Below are positions 11,405 through 23,089 of a stretch of DNA of 64,000 nucleotides, one piece after another (the first letter of the stretch is position 1; each line of letters opens with the position of its first letter). The notes under the pieces were generated by a model, which was given only the letters and a program-made list of their open reading frames with translations, was not told the origin of the DNA and searched no databases. A program made the translations under genes and the position numbers. The stretch comes from Nemophila menziesii (lineage: Eukaryota > Streptophyta > Magnoliopsida > Boraginales > Hydrophyllaceae), in the NCBI GenBank assembly GCA_029959085.1, contig JARWIR010000017.1, forward strand, positions 24,169,507 through 24,233,506. Direction: 5' to 3'.

Positions 11405-12920
11405 AAACTATGATATTTATATGTACTTAATTGTATCCAGAGCATTAAGACATAGAATCTAACCAACTGGAAGGTACAAATACTACTATACCTTTGTTAC
11501 TTATAAGTATTTATTACTTCCATTACTTCAATTCGAGATATAAAAATAGAACCTAGTGAAAAATTGAACAAATACATCAAAGATTCTCAAACATCGTCAA
11601 CAATTTGATAACTCTTGGTCAAGTTTATAAAAGTAAGTAGCTATGATCGAAAATCTTGTTTGCGTTTCCAAAGTAATATAAAGAGAATGATACCCTCAAT
11701 TTGAGAATCGAAGGATCTATCAAAAATGTATGTACATGAGCTCATTGGCAATCTTATGATGTAAGAAATCGTACTTAATCAAGAAAAGTTTTGAGATGAC
11801 AAAGAGAAAAGAGCAAAAGACCTATTAATTTTCATGCCTCAAGGCGAAGAAAATAAAGTGAATCTGAAGAGGGGTAGAAAAAATAAACGCTTAAGTTATG
11901 GTAGCGTTGAAAAGATAGCAAATTATATGAATAATAATTTGAAGTAAAATAACTTTTGTAAAGATGGATTCTCAAGCAAACCGTATAAGAGAAGCGGTAG
12001 AAAGAAAGAAAAGCCGATATTTTATCATTGCAACAAGATCAACCACATCAAGGCAAATTGGTCAAACTTTTCAAGGACAAACATTGAAAAGCTATGCGTG
12101 CTCAATTGACCAACAATTCCAATCAAGAGAAAAGTCTAAAGATCATACCGAGAAGGTGGTTTCTTTTATGACAACTAAGAACAACAAGAATTATAAAAGT
12201 TCAGATAACAACCTTTCAAAAAAAAAATAGAGAAGTGACGATCGTGCCTCTAACTTAGCTGCATTCATGACCAATGGAGATGTGGTATCTTCTAACTTTA
12301 AACCTTCTTTATCTCATGATGAGATTTTCGATAATTATCTTCAACATGCGTTTGATTCGCTCTACAAATACTACTTCCATTCCCATAAAACCAAAAAGGC
12401 TTTATAGAAAAAGTTGAAAATGGAGTAAAAAAGAAACAATGAGATTTTGAAAATTGTAGAAGTTTCTCAAATATTGAATGATGATTTTTTCTTGTGAAAA
12501 TAAGGCATTTTACAAAAAAAAACCTTTGAACAAAGATATTTTACTGATTAAGAAGGTTGAGGACCTAAATGCAATTGTTTCAAAATTTATAAAAGGTCCA
12601 AAAAACTTAAATGTTATTTTTAATATGCAGGAAATAGTGTTTGAAAATAGTAGAATTGGGTATAAAACAACTTTTAATCATAAGATATCCAAAACTATCT
12701 TTGTTACATCTACCCATTGACATGTCGCGTCATCATCGTCAAGTTCAAATCATACGTGCACTTATTGTGAGAGATATGGCCATATAACATCAAAATTATA
12801 CTATCGGAAATTGTTAGATCTTGAATACCATGGAAAAGGCCTAAATGGAACATGAATAAGTTGAAAGATACAAATTCACATGAAACCCAAACAAATCGGG
12901 TCCTAAGAGACTAATATTTG
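11405..12920 (+). pseudogene. Copia (SIRE/Maximus-like) gag remnant
   Basis: Broken frames after the primer-binding site carry a decayed CCHC zinc knuckle (HCNKINHIKAN, about 12025-12060). They are followed by a long-gag linker with the block VEDLNAIVSKFIKGPKNLNV (about 12550-12615), and then a second decayed knuckle (CTYCERYGHIT, about 12757-12790). The two-knuckle arrangement with this linker is typical of the long gag of SIRE-type Copia elements. Stops and frameshifts are frequent. No protease, integrase or reverse transcriptase was found downstream, so the element is truncated. Confidence 0.8.
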
Positions 12921-13703
12921 CGATTGTAGGTTATGAGCATTAAGAAAATTGAATTTTTATTTCGCTATTAGTGCCATAATAAAACAGCTTTATATGACAC
13001 AAATATATGTTATTATTTTTTGTGTTTGGATATCTAATAATTTTTTAATGTAATTATAATGCTATATATATATAGCATTATAATTATATTCAAATAACAA
13101 TAATGTCACAAAACTACCATATCTTTTATTGCAATTAAGTGAGTTAAAAAACAAATTAATTAGCCATCGATCCACCAAATCTGTCTCCACGGAGTGTCAA
13201 ATATCATTTTACTTACACCTCTTAGGCATTGGGATATGTGAGGGACGAAGAGCGATCTCCAAATTTTGTTAGACGACTTTAGGATCTAGGTGTTCTATAG
13301 TTGCATTCCTAGCCGACCTTGTCTCCTACACACCCAACCGGCTAGGACAAGCAAGGTTGTACCCACGATAACATCGTGACTATCAAGTTAGTAGTCGTGA
13401 AAGGATCAAAATAAGTGAGAGATGTATCTAATGGTAAATGAAGGATACCTTATTTAACAATGTTAAGGCGTATTGATAGACTCTCAAAGCCTATTGGGCT
13501 ACTTGACATGGTTTGGTTTGTGGGCCTTGACATATCAAACTAGATCGGTCACTTGAGGGTGTGATGCCAAGAGGCAGCTAAAATACTAGGATCACGCGGT
13601 CAACTGATAAGACTCTTTATTACCAATTCAAGTAGACAATCTCCAAAATTTTGCGCTATATCGCTGGTGTCTCCTGGTGTGTTATAAAATAGCACCTTCA
13701 AAA
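12921..13703. other. No gene apart from the palindrome
   Basis: Anonymous AT-rich DNA. The stretch at 13590-13700 is probably the leader region next to the minus-strand LTR that follows, but a clear primer-binding site was not legible. Confidence 0.35.
13051..13086. repeat. 36-bp perfect palindrome
   Basis: The sequence from taattataatgctatata to its exact reverse complement is a perfect palindrome centred at 13068/13069. It is AT-rich with a single GC pair per arm. It may be the core of a short foldback element, but flanking duplications were not found. Confidence 0.7.
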
Positions 13704-15264
13704 TGGAGGGACACAAACCGCAAGTGTACGGGTCGTCCAAGTAATAATCGGGTAAACGAGAATCGATGTCAGGGACGGATGGATATGACTAATAATGTTA
13801 TGCATTAAGTGAGGGTAGTTGTTATATGGCAAGATAATATATGATAAAATATTTGTTGGGTTTTGTTTTAAGATGAAGACGTAAATAATTAAGGTACTAA
13901 ATTAACGCAAGTAAATGAACACAAGTAAAATGAATGCAAGTAAAGTAAATATGAGTAAACACAAGAGTGCGAAGATGTACATGAGTCTCGCAAGAGTTTC
14001 GCCTAATCAATTTAATTAACGTTTCTGTTTAAGGGTAGAATCGGTATTTTAATACTAGTCGGGATTCTAATATCTCCTAGCCCCATGTCGGGTGGACCTA
14101 GGAGCTATCCTAAAGTGCTATAAACTCCTATCGGCCGAATATACCTCTTCGGATGTGAAATTCTTACCTCATTGGCTATGTAACTAGTCAAGCCTGTCGG
14201 TCAATGACGAACATTACAAGGGTATAACTAATTCCGTATTCAACCCCCCCTCCCCCCGTCGGATGATCACTTTTGCCACTTAAAGTGAATAACCCAAATA
14301 CTAATACATAATTCTAGTTGTACCGAAAAAAATTAGTAAATAACAACAAAGTAATAACAAATATAAAATACTCAATTCAATTTAAATTATAAAATCTCAA
14401 ATTCGGAAACAATAAAGAAATTAATTAGGGTTCATCGCCTTTATTGCGATTTTTCAAGCACTTAAAGTATTCAGCTCATAATGAAATGAAAAACTGAAAT
14501 TAAAGATAAATTACTCATGTTCAATTACATAAATGAATTGGGTAACCTAATTAAAGGATTGATGTTGACTGTTGATGGAAGAATTAGGATTCTCCAGCTT
14601 CAGTTTCTTCTTACCTTTTGCTTCTAACTTCTTCTCTGGCGTCTCTGACTTGTGTATTATGAGTTGTCTTGTAAAAAATGAAATCTAGGGCTTATATATG
14701 ATGAGAAAAATCAGATTGGGCTATTCTCTTAAAAGGAAATAGGTTAAATGAAATAAAAGCCCAATCCTTAAATGAAATCCCGTAACTTATGTGCAACTGT
14801 TACTAAAACAGATATAACTTTTGCGTCCGGACTCGAAATCACTCCGTTCAACTTGCAAAATCTTCCTGACTCAAAGATGCAAATTCCTTATTTCATTACT
14901 CTAAGGCTGAATCAGTGGCTAAGTGGCTCAAAAACAGTGATTTGTAACAGCCTTCCAGATTTCATTCTCCACTAATAAATTCTTCGAATCATCTTTTCTC
15001 TCCTTTGACTTCTACACTCGATCTACGACTTTAATTACCATTTCTACTCCTTATCTTGGTGCTCCATCTAATCCATGGACCTAAGAACTTTACACTAAAA
15101 CAAACAAATTAACGTACAAAAGCTCTAAAACTCAAATAATACAAATCCAAGGGGAGAAAACGCAATATAATTAAATAAGCTTAAAAGTCTATTAAATAAT
15201 TCAATTAATCACCTAAAATGATGTCTCTTAAGGGCTTATATTTAGAGCAAAACGGGAGACATCA
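13704..15264 (-). mobile_element. Gypsy-type LTR (Athila/Tat-like), minus orientation
   Basis: On the minus strand the segment starts TGATGTCTCCC (15264) and ends near 13704, just after the conserved block acccgtacacttgcggtt, which many plant Gypsy LTRs carry near their 3' end. A second, diverged copy of the upper two thirds lies at about 49660-50582. Both share the order hairpin, TA-rich spacer, a ctcataat block and a run of cttctt-rich sequence. No gag or pol is linked to it here, so it is a solo or truncated LTR. Confidence 0.65.
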
Positions 15265-15839
15265 ATCGCTAGAGGCCAAAATCTTCTCCATTTAATCCAA
15301 AAACTTTGAAGACTCAAAAATCCCAAATGAATTTCCAGAATTACCCTATTTTCTAGAAGAGGTACTCGATAAATTTGTTGATACTAAACCCACTTAAAAA
15401 TCGTCATTTTTAAGATTCAATTTTTAGGACTACCCGTTAAAGTTTGGGAAATTCTCCACTATTAGAGTAGAGCTTCCCTCAATTTCTATGAAAATAATAG
15501 AGGAGCTTGGTTTCAAATCTAGTTGAAATAGAAGCTCGTGGATGAGAAACTAAGTTCTTCTGTGTAGAATTAGGTTGGGGCTGATTTGCTTTTGTATTTG
15601 GTTGGATAGTGAGCTAGGTTATGTGGTGTTAATTTGGGAGTCGTTAAACCAAAGTAGAATGGGAGGGAAGGCTTGGTTTATGGAGCTATGATGGGGTTGT
15701 GCTCGGAGAAAATGCCTGTCTGGTAATGGCGACAAAGTATCACTGTGTCTGATCTTTTAAAAATAAAGTTGTTCAAACTAGAAAGAGAAATGATTTTCGA
15801 CAAATCAAGTTTGTTCGTGACTAATTGGTCACCTAGGAT
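15265..15839. other. No gene seen
   Basis: Anonymous AT-rich sequence between the LTR and a hAT-like element. Short overlapping frames near 15678-15878 lack any domain signal. Confidence 0.4.
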
Positions 15840-16388
15840 TAGAGATGACAACAATTTGGCTAACCTCAAAAACTCCAAACATTATGACCATAAAAATCTT
15901 TTTTTAAACCACAACTTAACGTTTCTAACCATCTGTTACATTGTTCAAAAGCATAACGAAACCATCAGATTTTTGTTTTTCAACAATTTTGTATTTTTTA
16001 ACCATAAGTAAATTGTAACTTTATAAATATAGTAAAAGTTCTTAAAACAAAAGCAGGCATACAAGAAAATCTCCAAAGTATATAAACAAATTATGTTGGA
16101 TATTGATTAAATTGGTATTAGTTACTTAGTTAATTAAACTTACAATTGAATTTTTGTTTGGTATTCGAATATTCTTTTTTACCTAAATCATTATAAAATT
16201 TTAAATATATATGATAAATAATTTTTGGTTACTCGTTATATATATAACTTAATATGACATTTAAAATAACTATCAGTTACACTTTCAAAACCATAACCTA
16301 ATGGTACCAACCACGATTATATAATTGATTTCTAATCGGTTTAATTGCCCGCCGATTTTGGGATTAAACCGTAATCATTGTCACTCTT
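15840..16388. mobile_element. hAT-like non-autonomous element
   Basis: The left end tagagatgacaacaatttgg and the reverse complement of the right end (agagtgacaatgattacgg) form imperfect inverted repeats. The flanking 8-mers cctaggat (15832-15839) and cttagaat (16389-16396) match at 6 of 8 positions, which fits an old 8-bp hAT duplication. It has no transposase. A related left end is seen at about 21452. Confidence 0.5.
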
Positions 16389-17084
16389 CTTAGAATCCAC
16401 CTAAGTGGTGATATATTGGTGATAATAGAATTATTTAGAAATAATTCCCTAACGCCTTCCCAAAACCTAAACACCTCACCGCCTTGCATTGTTCTTACTA
16501 AAGGTCACAAAATAATTAAATCTACTAAAATAAAAAACTAAAAAACCCTAAAAATCTATCCCCCAATTACCTATGTATATACCTAATTATAATCTGAAAA
16601 ATCATAAATTTACCCACAAACCCTACACACAGTTTTGAAAATCCTCTCACCCTCGGTGCTAAAGTATACTCATAGACTTTGCTCAAAAACCTTTTCTACT
16701 TAGTGATTTTGCTTGCTCAGTAATATTGCATGCTCAGAAACTCTTTGAGTGGTGCCAATGGTGGTATCGACAACGACACGCCAACAACAAAGGCCATCCA
16801 TCAATCGGTGGATGACAATGAACATTGTCGATACTTATGGATTCTTTGAGCACATGTTTAATAATTAATCTATTATTTGTATTTAATTTTTTATGATTTT
16901 TATTTTATTTGACTATATGTAAATTTGTTTGTGATTTATAATCTTTTCCACAATTTGAATCAATCTTCCATATATTTATAGTGATATTCGACATTTTCCC
17001 CATCAATATTATAAAGGACAATATTGTTTTTTCTTCTTCTAAGTATCGTTTTACGAAATGAGGGGTTAAAGCGATATAAATAAT
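16389..17084. other. No gene seen
   Basis: AT-rich intergenic DNA. The stretch at 16740-16850 is less AT-rich but gives no supported reading frame. Confidence 0.4.
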
Positions 17085-17223
17085 AAGTAATTATATATAC
17101 CACTCAACATACCACCTATGACGTGGCGTGATTTGGTTAGAAGTAAATCATATAAATTGATTTGATTAACGATTTACTTCTAAACAAATCACGCCACGTC
17201 ATAGGTGGTATATATCATTCCTC
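17085..17223. mobile_element. Mutator-type foldback MITE, family B, copy 1
   Basis: This 139-bp element is almost entirely two inverted arms. The block caccacctatgacgtggcgtg-like sequence of the left arm recurs as its reverse complement at the right. Flanking 9-mers ataaataat (17076-17084) and ataaataag (17224-17232) match at 8 of 9. It is related to 61925-62116, with the shared core ccacgtcat and the outer block gatatatacca. Confidence 0.8.
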
Positions 17224-17289
17224 ATAAATAAGTTATCATTTTGGAACAATTTTTTTTACCATAAATGAGGGGTTAGAAAATTCTTACGG

Positions 17290-18380
17290 ATCATGATATA
17301 TATGAGGCACCACACCAGTCAACAAACATCCCGATGGAGAGTTTACTCTGGAAAACAATCTGGTGGTCAAACGTATTGACAAAAGTTAGAATTTTTAATT
17401 GGAAAGTTTGCAACAACGCTATCCCTACAGGTACAAATCTAGAAAAAAAAAATGCGATGTACAAAGTAATTGCCGCTGGTGTTGTGCGGAACAAGAAACC
17501 ACTAAACATCTCTTACTTACTTGTAGGTTGTCTAAGCGCATTTGGGCTGGCTCAGCTCTACAAGTTTATATTGAACCCGCAGAAGGAAACATTGACGATT
17601 GGTTATTGCATATGATCAACTTATATACTACGGGTGGCTGGAAAAAAGAGGTTGTTACCTCTTACTTACTCCTTATGATTTGGAATATTTGGAAAGCAAA
17701 AATGAAGAGCAGACACTCAAACTCTAAAGTCGACTCAACTGAAGTAATTCACATTACCACGGTCAATATTCAGGATCATTTTGGCAGGATCTGGTTTGAG
17801 AACAGCTACACTCAACCAGTACCTCGTAACGCATTGACTACTATTAGCGCAGATCTTGACTTTACTACAGAAATTGCATTTACTTGCGATGCCTCTTTCA
17901 CAGAAGCGCATCTACCTACCGGAATTGGTGTTTTACAACACAATAGAGCTGATAGATTACGTTTCAAATACCAAACTACGGTAGATTGCAGCGCCAGTTA
18001 CATTGGGGAGGCACAGGCAGTTGTTACAGCCCTTGAGATAGGACAGTCATGGAAGAACAAAGAGAAAACAATTTTCTCTGATAACTTGAAATCCAGCAAG
18101 TGTCGGCGGCTAGATGGGAGCTCAGACCGTGGATTATGCACATCCAAAAACTGGGCAGAGATTCCTAGACCGGTTTTCTTTAGACATATCCCAAGACGTT
18201 TCAACAACGGAGCCGATCTTCTAGCAAAGCACGCCAGACGTAGGGTACTACAACACCAAGTTTCTACTCTCTCTCTTCAGAATAACTTCTCGAAGCTAGG
18301 GATAGGTTAATTCGCTTGTTTTGGTTGTTTGTAATTAGTTCCGTTTTCTTACCCGTCCAAAAATAAAAACCATAAAAAAT
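17290..18380 (+). mobile_element. LINE ORF2 C-terminus: zf-RVT plus RNase H
   Basis: The first frame (from 17334) gives the zf-RVT start LLWKTIWWSNVLTKVRIFNW. It shifts at an A10 run near 17445 into a second frame that continues to a stop at 18310. That frame has CRWCCAEQETTKHLLLTC (zinc ligands), WNIWKAKMKS and then an RNase H domain with FTCDASF, GEAQAVVTALE, TIFSDNL and NNGADLLAKHARR, covering the D-E-D-D catalytic positions. A short 3' UTR ends near 18380. It is 5'-truncated, frameshifted and non-autonomous. Confidence 0.9.
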
Positions 18381-18405
18381 AAAATATTACCATGAGTTAA
18401 ATTGA

Positions 18406-19980
18406 GAGGAAATTACAAATAGAATCCTAAATCAGCCAAAACTTATTTTTAAAGTCCTACCTAGTTAGATCTTCTTATTAAGTCCTTGGTTGGTTTTTTA
18501 GTTACTCAACATTACCTTATTACCCCTGAGAATAGTTTCCTTCGTCATGGGTACGCGCACAACAATTTTTTACCTTATTAAATTTTATAGTTACCTTCGT
18601 CATGGGTACGCACACAACAGGTTTTTACCTTATTAAATTTTATTAAGTCCATATTTATTAAGTCCTTCAATGGCCTGTCCAATAGATGGGAACGTGTACA
18701 ATAGGAAATACGTTATCATGGGAACGTGTACAATAGAAAACTAGGTATCATGGGAACGTGTACAATAGGAAACTAGGTATCATGGGAACGTGTACAATAG
18801 GAAATAAAGTCTCATGGGAACATGCACAATAGGAAATAAGGTCTCATGGGAGCGTGCACATTGCGATATACAGTGAACCGGGTACGTGCACAGAAGCAAT
18901 AGCAAAGGATTTCTAAGTCATTGACCAAATACAGGCTCATGGGAACGTGGACATTGCCCGATCTAGATGGGGCTGTACACAGATGGGTTTGACTTTGACT
19001 GAATTGCAACCAGGTTCACCACCACCATCAGGGAACCGGACCTGCAAATAAACAAAAATAGATTAAATAATCAAAAATAAAAAATAAAACAAAACCTAAT
19101 AAAATCATCTAACAGATCTGGATCTGGATCCAGATTTGCTGCAGCAGTCAAGGGGCTGTACCCATCTACCTGCAAAAGAAAACAAATGACAAATAAAAGG
19201 CACGAAAGGCAGCAATGGTGGCAGAACTGAGACTCACCCACCCGGGTCTGTACCCATTTGCAGTGTGAATCTGGTCCAGATCGATGTCCATGAAGATGAA
19301 GAGATGTTGTAGATGGCAGTGGATCTGTTGGTGGTGCAGCAGTTGTGTTGGCGAGATTAACAACAGCGACGACGGTCCAGTAGTGGCGGATCTGCGGTAG
19401 TGTTGAAGATGTACCCACTGGGGCTGTACCCAGTTCGTATGGTCAGAAGGATTTACTTGATAGTGATGTTGTAGATCTGAGACTCCTGAAGATGGTAATG
19501 TTGAGGGGTATTGTTGCAGACCTGAGAATCGTGAAGATGGTGTTGTTGAGGGGTGTTTTTGCAGACCAGATCTGGGAGGTTGCTGTTGCTCCGATTGCTG
19601 CTGCTGCTGCTGCTCCGGGTTGCTGTTGCTGCTGCTCCGGTTTGCTGCATCGATGGTTGCTGCTGCGTAGAAGAAGGATGGTGGTGCTATGGTGAGCGTG
19701 AGGTATGGTGGGGAAGGTGTGCTGCCAGGGGCTGGTTTAGGAGAGAGAAGAGGGAGAGTATATGGTTTTATAGGAGAGAGAAGAGAGGGGGGTGGGGGTG
19801 GGTTTCATATTCGAAACCTAATAGGAAGAGGGAATGGGTTTCTTGGGTTCACTGTATAGATATAGAGGGAGGGGTATTATTGGGTTTTCTGGTATTTAGT
19901 TAGATAGGAAAGAGTTAGTTAGGGGTGGGACTTTTTTTATAAACCTTATGTTGTAGTGGGCTCTTATTTATAATTGCCCC
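18406..19980. mobile_element. Non-autonomous MULE, GC-rich-core family, copy 2
   Basis: The perfect 9-bp duplication ttaaattga at 18397-18405 and 19981-19989 bounds a 1,575-bp element. The terminal inverted repeats are gaggaaattacaaataga and ggggcaattataaataag, and similarity continues inwards for about 60 bp (tttttaaagtcctacc against ttaaaaaaagtcccacc-type text). The core (19080-19900) is GC-richer with ctg/gct runs. The motif tgggnctgtaccca-like appears at about 18970, 19150, 19240 and 19420. There is no transposase. It inserted 26 bp downstream of the LINE end. Confidence 0.93.
18683..18870. repeat. About 32-bp tandem repeat inside MULE copy 2
   Basis: Roughly five to six copies of a unit containing catgggaacgtgtacaatag occur in tandem and decay to the right. 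The unit looks like an amplified, altered form of the family's short near-palindromic motif. Confidence 0.75.
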
Positions 19981-20075
19981 TTAAATTGACATAGCTCAAC
20001 ATATGCTGCAAGTCACAAGTTCTTACACTCACCTTAAAAAGAAAAAGAGAAAAGAAGAAGAGGAAAGTTTCAAGG

Positions 20076-20362
20076 ATGCTGAGAACAAGATTGCTATGGT
20101 TTACTATGGGAATCGCTTCTACTTCAGCTATAATGGGTCAATTCGTGTTTAAGGATCTCTACGTCGATCGCAAATCTCTCTCTAAACGAGTTAGTATTCA
20201 TTTTTATATATAAAATTAATTTTGTTTGAATAAAATATAATTTTGCAGTTTAATCGCAATTTTAAGTTTTCCTTTTTGCAGACGAAGGAACAATTCAATG
20301 CCTTAGAAACCAGAGTATCCAATCTAGAACATCTTTATAATATTGATTCTAAGAAGGGATAA
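20076..20362 (+). CDS. Small membrane-anchored plant protein, complete, two exons
   Basis: Exon 1 (20076-20189) encodes MLRTRLLWFTMGIASTSAI and continues to DRKSLSKR. Exon 2 (20282-20362) encodes TKEQFNALETRVSNLEHLYN and ends at TAA, for 64 residues in total. The N-terminus is basic then hydrophobic (residues about 6-24), which suggests a mitochondrial or membrane anchor. The second half is heptad-like and probably a short coiled coil. It resembles a conserved plant family of about 63 residues that I recall as Arabidopsis At1g67785; some reports place it with respiratory complex I, but I am not certain. The donor is gttagt. A second acceptor at 20248 is also in frame and would add 11 residues. 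The gene starts about 90 bp after a MULE end, so the promoter may be partly MULE-derived. Confidence 0.8.
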
Positions 20363-21356
20363 ATTGTATAGCCCTGCACAAATCAGGCAATTACGAACCC
20401 TAATTGGTACTTTGTTCTCTTTCGATTATTTTTCTAGAATTAGTATCTGGTGTTTCATTATTATTTTACGTAATTGAGCTTATGCCATCACCAATTTGAA
20501 TCTTATTAATTATGCAATAATGCAAATGTGTTTTCTAATTGCTTTGAGCTTAAATCAGGATAATTTTTCAGTTAATTTGTATTATATCTCATACTTTTGT
20601 CACATGAATAGGAAAGAAAACCAATTTGCTTAGATCATGCTGCATATTTTGCATTCTGTTTTCTCCTTGCTCCTTGTCAAGATAAAAGACTAAATTGTGG
20701 GTTTTTATAGAGAGGGGACTATTGAGGCTCTGTGGCCATGAAAAGATATTATATAATGTTACTGAGAGCATTAAGTGGCATAAAAGAAAAAGTTGGGTTT
20801 AAGGCTGTAATGGCAAAATCACCCCCTAGAAAGTAAGGCTTGTAAAGTTGCTGAAGTTCATATGATTTCAGTGATGACCCATTGATTATATACCTTGTTA
20901 AAGTATCTTGCATTCCATTTTCATAATTTAGAGATTTGTTAATGTCTAGTTTAATTTTATAAACTGGTTTTGTGCGCTTTGTTTTGATTTTAGATGCTGA
21001 GACTTGGGCTTACAGTTGTCTATTCTTCTTGCAGGACTGATCCACTCCTATATACCTAAACATGTGCTTTTAGTTTTTGAGGTGTTTATGTTAACTTGGT
21101 TCAAGATATGTGAAATTTTACACTTTAAAGTTTATTTTCTTCATGAAACATTGTTCAAATTTATTTGATTTGTAAAAGTATGGTATTTAGAAGTTTATGT
21201 TTTCCATATGGGCAGGGTACCAAAATGGCCTCAAACTTATGACATTAGTTTGCTATTTGGTCTATCGTAGCACTTGTTACCGGATTTTTTTTTCTTTTTA
21301 AACTCAACACCTTTTTAAAACATCCTTTAAAAAACTAAAGGAGCATACACTTGTGT
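20363..21356. other. 3' UTR of the small gene and intergenic DNA
   Basis: The sequence after the stop codon is T-rich and non-coding, with no second gene. Frames such as 20589-20771 (minus) have no recognisable content. Confidence 0.4.
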
Positions 21357-21640
21357 AGGGCTGCTGTAAATGAACCAAGCCATTGCTAGCCGTTTGAGCT
21401 CGATGTAGGAAAAAACTCGTTTATTTATAAATAAGTTCAATCTTAGTCGAGATGACAACGGTTTGGTTAATTGTGGGATCTCTTTTCATATAAAAATAAT
21501 AATCTAAAAGGTTTAACCATTAATTATACTTTTCTAAATCATAATTGAACCATTAGAATCTGTTTTTTAAATGGTTTTGTGGTTTTAAAGCATAACCGAA
21601 CTATAACTTTACATATATGTGTAAAAAATTATAAAACAAA
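21357..21640. mobile_element. Fragments of two hAT-like MITEs
   Basis: The block tagggctg..gtaaatgaacc at 21357-21385, followed by gagctcgat and ctcgttt, is a decayed left end of the MITE family at 25672-26066 and 36736-37143. Next to it, from about 21452, gagatgacaacggtttggtt matches the left end of the hAT-like element at 15840. Both pieces are truncated. Confidence 0.5.
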
Positions 21641-21659
21641 ATCACATATAGAAGAAAAA

Positions 21660-22720
21660 ACCTGCTCTCAATGAGAATGGTGGTGAGAGAACTTCTTGTG
21701 GTGAGACTCGACTTTCATTTTCTCTTGAAACTGAACTTCAGTCGATTTTTCAACCACTTCAACTTTATCATCATCAACCTAGTCTTCCGCTATTATCCCA
21801 TTTAAATTTGGCTTAGGAAGCTCTTTATCCTTGGTGACCACTCATTTCAACCTGACTTTCCTCTTTTGTATATACGCAAACTCTATGGGACAGTATTTGA
21901 TTCTTCATCAACCTAGTCTTCCGCTATTATCCCATTTAAATTTGGCTTAGGAAGCTCTTTATCCTTGGTGACCACTCATTTCAACCTGACTTTCCTCTTT
22001 TGTATATACGCAAACTCTATGGGACAGTATTTGATTCTTCATCGTTTTGTATAAGTTCAATTACACATTTATCCACCATGGTAACAAAAGATACCCACGT
22101 ATTGGTCTTCAACCATGCCGGACAAAATCTTCACATCACTTACGCAAGTTTCTTCTATAACCAACTCTTGCTCAATTATTTCTTTTTGGTTGATCTATTT
22201 CAAGTATCAACGGAGGAGGAAAATTATCACTCGAAAGAGGGGAGTCATGATACGGCTCATTACAATTCTTGCCAATGCCATAATCTTGATTTTGGGCATT
22301 TAAAGAGTTTAAAGTTTGCTTCAATTGCGTCAAAACTTGTTGTCCTTGTATTATTTCCGACATGGCCTCAAATGCGGATTTGTTCGCCTCTTCTCTTACC
22401 TTCGGTTCTTTGCACATCTGTATGCATTTTGCAAGATATTCGCACGCTGATTGGGAAGCACGCTTCTGTGTTTGTGTTTGTGGTATACACGTAGCTTGCA
22501 CGAACGTTGCTAATATTTCTTCTAATTGCGATGCTTGAAGTCTTCTTGGAGGTTGTTGAATATTCTCGCTCCATTGATTGTTCCGTCCTTGATATTGTGG
22601 GTGTTGATAAGGTGTTTGGTAGTAGTTACTACCCAATTGTTTATAAACCAAAGAGTCTTCTACATAGTCGGATTCAAATAATATTTTGTATACATAGTCA
22701 AAGAGATCAGTGATCTTTAT
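21660..22720 (-). pseudogene. Gypsy (Athila/Tat-like) gag remnant
   Basis: The minus frame at 22651-22172 encodes 159 residues beginning near YKQLGSNYYQTPYQHPQYQG and including a Gln/Ala-rich helical segment (about residues 40-110). Linked text continues downstream on the minus strand (LPKPNLNGIIAED) with stops, across a perfect 134-bp tandem duplication. The position directly after a degenerate Gypsy primer-binding site (about 22822-22847), and the composition, support gag. No zinc knuckle was seen. It is a decayed copy. Confidence 0.55.
21771..22038. repeat. Perfect 134-bp tandem duplication
   Basis: Positions 21771-21904 and 21905-22038 are identical as far as I can read. The unit starts tcatcaacctagtcttccgc. 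Absence of differences in otherwise decayed retrotransposon DNA indicates a recent duplication, or an assembly artefact. Confidence 0.9.
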
Positions 22721-22821
22721 CCATTACTTTAAGTATAATATCCGCAAATGACAAGGTAAAGAACAAACATAAAATCTAACGAAAATCTAAAAGTAAAACT
22801 AGAACTACAATTAACTGATTA

Positions 22822-22847
22822 TTTCCTTGCAACGACACTAAAAAACT
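22822..22847 (-). promoter_or_regulatory. Degenerate Gypsy primer-binding site
   Basis: On the minus strand, AGTTTTTTAGTGTCGTTGC follows an LTR end ...GGACAACA. It resembles the Athila/Tat site tttttggcgccgttgcc with several substitutions. It links the LTR-like DNA at 22848 and above to the gag remnant below. Confidence 0.5.
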
Positions 22848-23089
22848 TGTTGTCCTACGAGGTGTCATCTAAAACCAACTCTCAGAGTATGATAACTTGC
22901 AAGTGTACGAGTCGTTACAAGTAATAAAAGGTAAGTAAAGTTCGTTTTTCACAAAGAATAATAATTAATAAGTCAAATGCGTGATTTTAATTATAATCTA
23001 GATATTCGTTGGGTGAAAACTAAAACTAAAGAAAAGAATTATTTATTTGGTTTTTTATATAATTAACTATTAAAATTAGAGATTATGAT
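22848..23089 (-). mobile_element. Gypsy LTR 3' portion
   Basis: It contains the block actcgtacacttgcaagtta (minus strand), the counterpart of the cttgcggtt block in the LTR at 13704. The LTR probably continued past the insertion at about 23090-24590, but its outer end was not recognised. Confidence 0.5.

Noticed and set aside
15745..16011. 88-codon plus frame
   Set aside because: Overlaps the left end of a hAT-like element and has no domain or splice support.
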